DNA of 9,769 nucleotides from contig QIGM01000157.1 in NCBI GenBank assembly GCA_003230795.1, forward strand, positions 1-9,769. The letters are read 5' to 3'. The stretch comes from a bacterium. GTDB lineage: Bacteria; Bdellovibrionota_C; UBA2361; SZUA-149. Below are positions 5,991-9,769 of this stretch, in pieces. The position numbers were made by a program, and so were the translations under genes. A model generated the notes under the pieces. That model did not search any database, was not told the DNA's origin, and worked only from the letters and a program-made list of their open reading frames with translations. Position 1 is the stretch's first letter. Every line of letters begins with the position of its first letter.

Positions 5991-6518
5991 CTATTTGCTA
6001 GCGAATGCGATAATACTCTCGGCTGCCTCTGAAAGACTTCGCACAGCCGCCGGGCCGTCACCTATTAAAAGGCAGCGCTCAGATGCTAGACCCGCGTTCT
6101 TCCCGAACTCCACATCGCTAGACTTGTCCCCTACCATCCAACTCTTCTGCGGATCATACTGCCAGCTCAGGTCATCGAGTAAGCCAATCCCAGGTTTTCG
6201 CCGTGAAGTTGCTTGTTCGGGGTGATCGGAGGAGTAAAGCACTAGGTCGACTATGGCTAAGGGATTTTCTTTGAGCAATAATGAAGTAAGAGCCTGATTA
6301 CACTTATCAATATCATCAGCGGAAGCCATGCCACGCCCGATCGCAGACTGATTGGAGATTATCGCGACTTTGTATCCAAACTCGCGAATGCTCGCTATTG
6401 CCTCAGCAGCACCAGGGATCAGCTCGATATCAGCAGGATTAATCACATAACCAAAATCAACATTGATAGTCCCGTCACGATCAAGGAATACGGTAGGAAT
6501 GCTGCTTGCTGAATCCAT
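5991..6518 (-). CDS. gmhB: GmhB-like HAD-IIIA phosphatase lacking the zinc loop
   Basis: This 175-residue protein is a HAD-superfamily phosphatase of the HisB-N/GmhB group. GmhB removes the C7 phosphate of heptose 1,7-bisphosphate on the way to ADP-heptose for lipopolysaccharide. All four HAD motifs are present: DRDGT (nucleophile Asp13, acid/base Asp15), SNQS (55-58), the lysine of RRKPG (Lys108) and GDKSSD (Asp131, Asp135). GmhB normally carries a zinc-binding loop with CxH and CxC just before the RKP lysine. Here the equivalent stretch, YSSDHPEQATSRRKP, has no cysteine, so the loop is zinc-free. Substrate is therefore uncertain: it could be a different sugar phosphate. Translation starts at ATG 6518 without a clear ribosome site. 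The ECF sigma gene follows 139 bases downstream on the same strand. Confidence 0.78.
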   Translation of the reverse strand: MDSASSIPTVFLDRDGTINVDFGYVINPADIELIPGAAEAIASIREFGYKVAIISNQSAIGRGMASADDIDKCNQALTSLLLKENPLAIVDLVLYSSDHPEQATSRRKPGIGLLDDLSWQYDPQKSWMVGDKSSDVEFGKNAGLASERCLLIGDGPAAVRSLSEAAESIIAFASK

Positions 6519-6552
6519 CTATTATTTTCTATCTTCCGCTAGAGCCAATTTG

Positions 6553-6641
6553 GCTCGAGGCTTTGGGTTAGCAGCCGACACTGGGAGAACCCCAAACTGG
6601 CAGTTATTTGGTATCTTTTGGGCTTTTTCTCGAGCTTTTTT
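6553..6641 (+). other. Nested inverted repeats ending in a T tract
   Basis: GCTCGAG (6553-6559) pairs with CTCGAGC (6629-6635). Inside, TTTGGGTT (6562-6569) pairs with AACCCCAAA (6588-6596) with one bulged base. Six T residues follow at 6636-6641 on the plus strand. A palindrome GAGCCAA-T-TTGGCTC (6542-6556) overlaps the left arm. On the plus strand this looks like the 3' part of a small RNA with a terminator; on the minus strand it would be the leader of the gmhB-like mRNA. Confidence 0.4.
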
Positions 6642-6693
6642 GGTGAAATAAAGTGCTCTTAGGCCTGCTGGCGTCGATTGCAATACTAGCACC

Positions 6694-6699
6694 ATTATA
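6694..6699 (-). promoter_or_regulatory. Consensus -10 box facing the gmhB-like gene
   Basis: The minus strand reads TATAAT here. No convincing -35 hexamer lies 16-18 bases upstream. Transcription from it would give the gmhB-like mRNA a leader of about 170 bases that contains the nested inverted repeats. Confidence 0.3.
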
Positions 6700-6735
6700 G
6701 TAGAACCTGCAGTCTAGTTTTTCGACGCACATGAG

Positions 6736-6774
6736 TGTTTTCGCGAATTTAGATCAGGTCTGCGAAAACAGACT
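6736..6774 (+). promoter_or_regulatory. Mutually exclusive hairpins in the DNA upstream of rpsN
   Basis: TGTTTTCGC (6736-6744) pairs perfectly with GCGAAAACA (6762-6770). GTCTG (6758-6762) also pairs perfectly with CAGAC (6769-6773) around CGAAAA. The two share bases and cannot form together. Further hairpins follow: GGG.CTC with GAG.CCC near 6790-6809, and CTCTGA with TCAGAG near 6835-6860. If transcribed with rpsN this would be a structured leader of about 200 bases. Confidence 0.35.
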
Positions 6775-6942
6775 ACTAAGGCGGGCCCAGGGACTCCAAA
6801 AGAGCCCCACTAAACCCCGAATTGCTCCTCTGATAAACAAATAACTCAGAGTTAGGCGATTAGATTTTATACGACGAAGACCCTCTCGATGCACGTGTTG
6901 GAGACAGCACGTTTTGTAGATGGGGTGATAGATTAGAGCGAA

Positions 6943-7248
6943 ATGGCTAAGAAAAGTAAGATAGCAAAAAACAAGAAGCGCATGGCAATCGTTGCCCATT
7001 ACGCGCCTCAGCGAGCTGAACTTAAAAAGACAATTAAAAGTGCAGCTAGCTCTGATGACGAAAAAGAAGAAGCAATGCGAAAGCTTCATCGACTTCCACG
7101 TAACGCTAATCCTGTTCGTGTGCGCAATCGTTGCGAACTAACTGGCCGACCTCGCGGATACTACCGCAAGTTTGGACTCGCAAGAATTGCCCTTCGCGAA
7201 AGAGCTCTTGCAGGAGAACTTCCAGGAATTACAAAAGCGAGCTGGTAG
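6943..7248 (+). CDS. rpsN: 30S ribosomal protein S14, zinc-independent type
   Basis: The 101-residue product is small-subunit protein S14 of the long, E. coli-like class. It shows the N-terminal basic start [12 protein letters not shown] and the diagnostic C-terminal half [52 protein letters not shown]. The shorter zinc-binding class has a CxxC...CxxC knuckle; here only one cysteine remains, so this is the zinc-free form. The gene is outside the large ribosomal-protein operon and next to an equally zinc-free L31 gene, the arrangement known from zinc-starvation back-up sets. A paralogue elsewhere is possible but not visible. GAG in TTAGAGCGAAATG is a weak ribosome site. No convincing Zur operator was seen upstream. 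Confidence 0.96.
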   Translation: MAKKSKIAKNKKRMAIVAHYAPQRAELKKTIKSAASSDDEKEEAMRKLHRLPRNANPVRVRNRCELTGRPRGYYRKFGLARIALRERALAGELPGITKASW

Positions 7249-7249
7249 C

Positions 7250-7277
7250 ACTGGTCCTAACTAACTGGTCCTACTAC
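7250..7277 (+). repeat. 14-bp tandem duplication after rpsN
   Basis: ACTGGTCCTAACTA (7250-7263) is followed directly by ACTGGTCCTACTAC (7264-7277). The core TGGTCCT is the reverse complement of the AGGACCA core in the repeat array at 7327-7377, so the two arrays can base-pair. Confidence 0.85.
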
Positions 7278-7326
7278 TATAAGGGGCCCACTACGATCGT
7301 GCTCTAGCGCGGCAGGCTTTTCCAAA

Positions 7327-7377
7327 TCAAAAGGACCAATTTAAAAGGACCAATTCAAAAGGACCAATTCAAAAGGA
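7327..7377 (+). repeat. 14-bp tandem repeat carrying the rpmE2 ribosome-binding core
   Basis: The unit TCAAAAGGACCAAT is present three times (7327-7340, 7341-7354 with one change, 7355-7368), then a nine-base partial copy (7369-7377) ends in AAAAGGA. That last AAGGA lies 10 bases before the rpmE2 ATG and is the best Shine-Dalgarno match. Each copy repeats the same core, and each can pair through AGGACCA with TGGTCCT at 7252-7258 or 7266-7272. Confidence 0.92.
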
Positions 7378-7387
7378 ACTGAGAAGT

Positions 7388-7648
7388 ATGAAAAAGGATA
7401 CCCACCCTGAAGAATATCGTGAGATCGTGTTCGAAGATGCGAGCGCTGAAAAGCGTTTCCTAACGCGCTCCACGTTAACGACCGAGAAAACAACAACCTG
7501 GGAAGACGGTAAAGAGTATCCTCTTTATACGCTTGCGATTTCTTCATATTCGCATCCGTTCTACACCGGCTCTCAACGTCTTGTTGATAGTGAAGGTCGC
7601 ATCGATAAGTTTCGTAAGAAATACGCTCGAAAAGGCGCAGGTAAGTAA
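7388..7648 (+). CDS. rpmE2: 50S ribosomal protein L31, type B (zinc-independent)
   Basis: The 86-residue product is large-subunit protein L31 of type B. Recognisable segments are [54 protein letters not shown] and the end [16 protein letters not shown]. Type A L31 has a zinc-binding CxxC and is shorter at the front; there is no cysteine at all here. In many bacteria type B L31 replaces the zinc form when zinc is scarce and is controlled by Zur together with a zinc-free S14, which precedes it here by 139 bases. Co-transcription is likely, with the paired repeats between them offering a possible independent control on translation. Confidence 0.95.
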   Translation: MKKDTHPEEYREIVFEDASAEKRFLTRSTLTTEKTTTWEDGKEYPLYTLAISSYSHPFYTGSQRLVDSEGRIDKFRKKYARKGAGK

Positions 7649-7651
7649 ACA

Positions 7652-7676
7652 CGAGCAAGTGCTACGTTCTTGCTCG
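7652..7676 (+). terminator. Hairpin after rpmE2
   Basis: CGAGCAAG (7652-7659) pairs perfectly with CTTGCTCG (7669-7676) around a 9-base loop, 3 bases after the stop codon. There is no immediate T tract, so it may stabilise the 3' end. A second hairpin AGCGC/GCGCT with TTTT (7724-7742) may be the actual terminator. Confidence 0.5.
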
Positions 7677-7874
7677 AATCTGCCCCTTTTACTTTCTAAA
7701 GAGTTTTTCGAATACAACAGCCTAGCGCGCTCATGCGCTTTTAAGTCCCCTACCCGTGAAACGTGTCCCAGCCTTTAAGGGGCTATTTTGCATTCTTCAG
7801 TTTGCGAGATAATCTAAGGAGACGCCGTCTGCACCGCTTTCCAAGGCTCCCGAAGTTCAAAAAAGGATACTAGA

Positions 7875-8834
7875 ATGAAACTCCACCTTTTCCTTGCCTC
7901 AGCTTTTCTACTTGTGCATTGCACCCCTCTCTCGGAGAGCGCCGCGGCTGATCCTGAAGCAACACTTGCGATGGGCGAGTTCTGGCAACACTGGGGCGAC
8001 GGGAAAGCTGAGATTGCTGCCTACGATCTCCAGCATCCGCGCTACGGCGAGCTACGAAAAGGACTCGCGATCAGTATCTTCGTTACGGAGAATTTTTCGA
8101 TTTCAAAAGGCGTAAAGACTGAAAGACCTCACCAAGGCTCCGCTGATGTGGTGCCGGTAGTGAAACTAAACCTTGTCGAGGATTTTTCGACTGGGGTTTA
8201 CGATTACAATCTAATGACCAGCGTCTTCTCTTCTCTCGAACCCTCGGCAAGCCGTGCTGCGGGAGCGCCAGTGAAAATTTCCTTTAGCAGCCAAGAGTGG
8301 TGCGGTCATGTCTATCAGCAGTTTCGTTTTGGCGAATCCACAATCTCCTCAGATTCTCACAGCTACTTCGAAGGGGAAGAGGATGCCAAAACGTCATTCA
8401 CCTACCCGAAGAACGGCATCGCCGAAGATACTCTCTGGCATTGGGCGCGCGGCTTCAGTGCTCCTTTTATGTCTCCAGGAGAACAACACAAGGCGCCTTT
8501 ACTGAGCTCACTAAAAACACTTCGTTTGAAGCACGTAGAGCCGACATGGCAACAAGCTCAATTTTCGTACTCCGACAAGCCGAGCAAACTAAGCGTTCCC
8601 GCAGGAGAGTTCGACGTAGAGACTCGCATTGTTGCACTTGCAAACGGCTCAACAATTAAATTTTTTGTTGAGGTCGATAAACCAAAACGAATTATCAAAT
8701 GGGAAACTTCTGAAGGCATATCTGCTGAACTCATCGGCAGTAAGCGCCTCCCCTACTGGTCGCTTAAAGATATTAAGAGCGAAGAGCTGCTAAAGACTAT
8801 TGGCGTCTCCCCTCGCCCAGCAAGAACTAGTTAA
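7875..8834 (+). CDS. Exported protein with conserved EWCGH motif, function unknown
   Basis: The 319-residue product begins with a hydrophobic export signal (MKLHLFLASAFLLVHC). Cys16 might be lipidated, but His at -1 breaks the lipobox, so cleavage near SAAA (22-25) is an alternative. The mature part has FWQHWGDGKAEIAAYDLQHPRYGELRKGLAISIFVTE (36-72), VPVVKLNLVEDFSTGVYDYNLMTSVF and SSQEWCGHVYQQF (138-150). To me this resembles a family of exported proteins found in Bacteroidetes and other Gram-negatives that databases sometimes mislabel as septum formation inhibitor; it is not the Maf nucleotide hydrolase. The exact role is unknown. AAGGA lies 7 bases before the ATG. greB starts 7 bases after its stop, so the two are probably one operon. 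Confidence 0.72.
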   Translation: MKLHLFLASAFLLVHCTPLSESAAADPEATLAMGEFWQHWGDGKAEIAAYDLQHPRYGELRKGLAISIFVTENFSISKGVKTERPHQGSADVVPVVKLNLVEDFSTGVYDYNLMTSVFSSLEPSASRAAGAPVKISFSSQEWCGHVYQQFRFGESTISSDSHSYFEGEEDAKTSFTYPKNGIAEDTLWHWARGFSAPFMSPGEQHKAPLLSSLKTLRLKHVEPTWQQAQFSYSDKPSKLSVPAGEFDVETRIVALANGSTIKFFVEVDKPKRIIKWETSEGISAELIGSKRLPYWSLKDIKSEELLKTIGVSPRPARTS

Positions 8835-8841
8835 TCACATC

Positions 8842-9339
8842 ATGGCTACCGATCCGAAAAATTTCATCACTCCTCTTGGGTTCCAAAAGCTGCAACAAGA
8901 GTACAAACATCTCAAGTCCAAGGAACGTCCGGAAGTTGTAGACGTAGTCGCCTGGGCCGCAAGCAATGGCGATCGCTCAGAGAATGCCGACTATCACTAC
9001 GGCAAAAAGAGGCTCCGAGAAATCGACAAACGAGTCGGTTATCTCACCGCGACCCTAGAAAATGCTGAAGTTGTAGATCCAAGCAAAATTAAGTCAGACC
9101 GCGTTGGCTTCGGCGCAACCGTTACGATTTTAGAAGAAGACGAGAGCCAAAAAGTCTACGCCCTCGTCGGCGCAGAAGAGTCTGACCCCGATACCGGAAA
9201 AATCAATTGGCTCTCGCCACTCGCCCGCGCTCTGGTAAAAGCACAAGTTGGCGACTTCGTTACCGTGCGTTCCCCAAAAGGTGAACGAGACGTGGAAGTC
9301 ATCGATATAAAGTACGTCACCATTTCCTACGACAGCTAA
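8842..9339 (+). CDS. greB: Transcription elongation factor GreB
   Basis: The 165-residue protein is a Gre factor, which enters the RNA polymerase secondary channel and triggers cleavage of backtracked RNA. The N-terminal coiled coil holds the signature AASNGDRSENADYHYGKKRLREIDKRVGYL, with the tip acidic residues Asp44 and Glu47 that position the catalytic metal. The arginine-rich 'YHYGKKRLREIDKR' and the C-terminal FKBP-like domain (GFGATVTILEEDESQKVYALVGAEESDP...) point to GreB rather than GreA. The ATG at 8842 is the natural start (MATDPKNFITPLGFQKLQQEY); an in-frame TTG at 8800 would overlap the previous gene. There is no obvious Shine-Dalgarno sequence, so translation may depend on coupling to the upstream gene. 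Confidence 0.94.
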   Translation: MATDPKNFITPLGFQKLQQEYKHLKSKERPEVVDVVAWAASNGDRSENADYHYGKKRLREIDKRVGYLTATLENAEVVDPSKIKSDRVGFGATVTILEEDESQKVYALVGAEESDPDTGKINWLSPLARALVKAQVGDFVTVRSPKGERDVEVIDIKYVTISYDS

Positions 9340-9709
9340 GCGGTAAGGTTTTCAGCTGTCCCAAGACAATCCTTCTAGACGCCCTTCTGAGGTCCTAGCG
9401 CTACCCTCACCAGCAATTGCTTTAACCGCTTTAAATGTACACAAGTGCTCTGAGGGCTAGATTTTTGTGTGCTTACTTATACTTAAGAGACTGCTTTGGG
9501 CGAATGCACTGCCAGCGCCTAAATCTACAGGCGGTGTTTGATTTCTTATTTATTATATCAGAAACTATTGAAACCCTTCCCGTTCCTTTCCAATTCACTC
9601 CTGACACTTGGAGTGAACACATATGAGTTCAGTCAGTTAACAACAAATCAAACTGAGGTTTTGAAGACATTTTTGTCTTCTCCCCACAATGCTTCGTGAA
9701 AGGAAAACG
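9340..9709 (+). other. Non-coding stretch with several hairpins upstream of the final gene
   Basis: No convincing gene lies here. Right after greB, AAGCGGT (9338-9344) can pair with ACCGCTT (9427-9433), enclosing TGAGG/CCTCA. Later, TTCACTCC (9594-9601) pairs perfectly with GGAGTGAA (9610-9617), and GAAGACA (9663-9669) with TGTCTTC (9674-9680) around TTTT, 19 bases before the final ribosome site. Between the last two, ATG at 9623 opens a five-residue frame, MSSVS, preceded by GGAG. Confidence 0.5.
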
Positions 9710-9769
9710 ATGAAAGAACTTAACCCCAAAGAGAAGGTGGATCTTGGGATTCCTGGAACCTTGAGCGAC
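9710..9769 (+). CDS. Start of an unidentified gene, truncated by the window edge
   Basis: ATG at 9710 follows AAAGGA (9699-9704) at 5 bases, a good ribosome site. Twenty codons are visible (MKELNPKEKVDLGIPGTLSD) without a stop. The segment is hydrophilic, with no signal peptide. It is too short to identify. Confidence 0.55.
   Translation, partial: MKELNPKEKVDLGIPGTLSD

Noticed and set aside
6660..6942. A classical RNA gene such as 6S RNA, tmRNA or tRNA
   Set aside because: I compared the stretch with the conserved parts I know and found no match; only generic hairpins are present.
6840..6942. A Zur operator before rpsN
   Set aside because: No palindrome resembling the known Gram-negative Zur site was visible, although the gene pair makes zinc control plausible.
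9435..9626. A 63-codon plus-strand frame after greB
   Set aside because: There is no ribosome site, the composition looks random, and it runs through hairpin sequence.

Overview
The window comes from a Gram-negative bacterium of moderate GC content. GreB, SufE, a YceD-family protein, a GmhB-like heptose-bisphosphate phosphatase, exported proteins with signal peptides, a compact ECF sigma/anti-sigma pair and a eukaryotic-type (pseudo)kinase together suggest a proteobacterium-like or deltaproteobacterium-like lineage. The sequence does not fix the taxon. Most genes are short, common single genes or pairs separated by unusually structured intergenic DNA.

Layout. (1) 1-580: a 16-bp unit repeated four times leads into sufE. 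(2) 581-982: a gene-free stretch holding two divergent copies, in opposite orientation, of a roughly 125-bp element with complementary ends and an internal hairpin, separated by a terminator-like hairpin. The second copy abuts the yceD start codon. (3) 983-1555: yceD (DUF177) without the usual rpmF partner. (4) 1766-4110: a Ser/Thr kinase-fold protein lacking catalytic residues, overlapping in another frame a single-pass membrane protein with an acidic cytoplasmic arm and a Skp/OmpH-like outer domain, then a small lipoprotein. The first two look like a receptor kinase split by a frame change. (5) 4251-4799: an exported helical protein of unknown function. (6) 4880-6518, minus strand: gmhB-like gene, ECF sigma factor and anti-sigma factor, the last two translationally coupled. 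(7) 6519-6942: a long structured spacer between divergent genes. (8) 6943-7648: rpsN and rpmE2, both of the cysteine-poor, zinc-independent type, separated by 14-bp tandem repeats that carry Shine-Dalgarno-like cores. (9) 7875-9339: an exported protein with an EWCGH motif, and greB. (10) 9340-9769: a non-coding stretch with hairpins leading to the first 20 codons of a gene that runs off the end.

Themes. Short tandem duplications with a 14-16 bp period recur at gene borders. Several products that often bind zinc in their families (S14, L31, GmhB, zf-HC2 anti-sigma factor) lack the usual ligands here. The best candidate for something undescribed is the paired, covarying element at 583-708 and 855-978; the next is the split pseudokinase/OmpH-like receptor.
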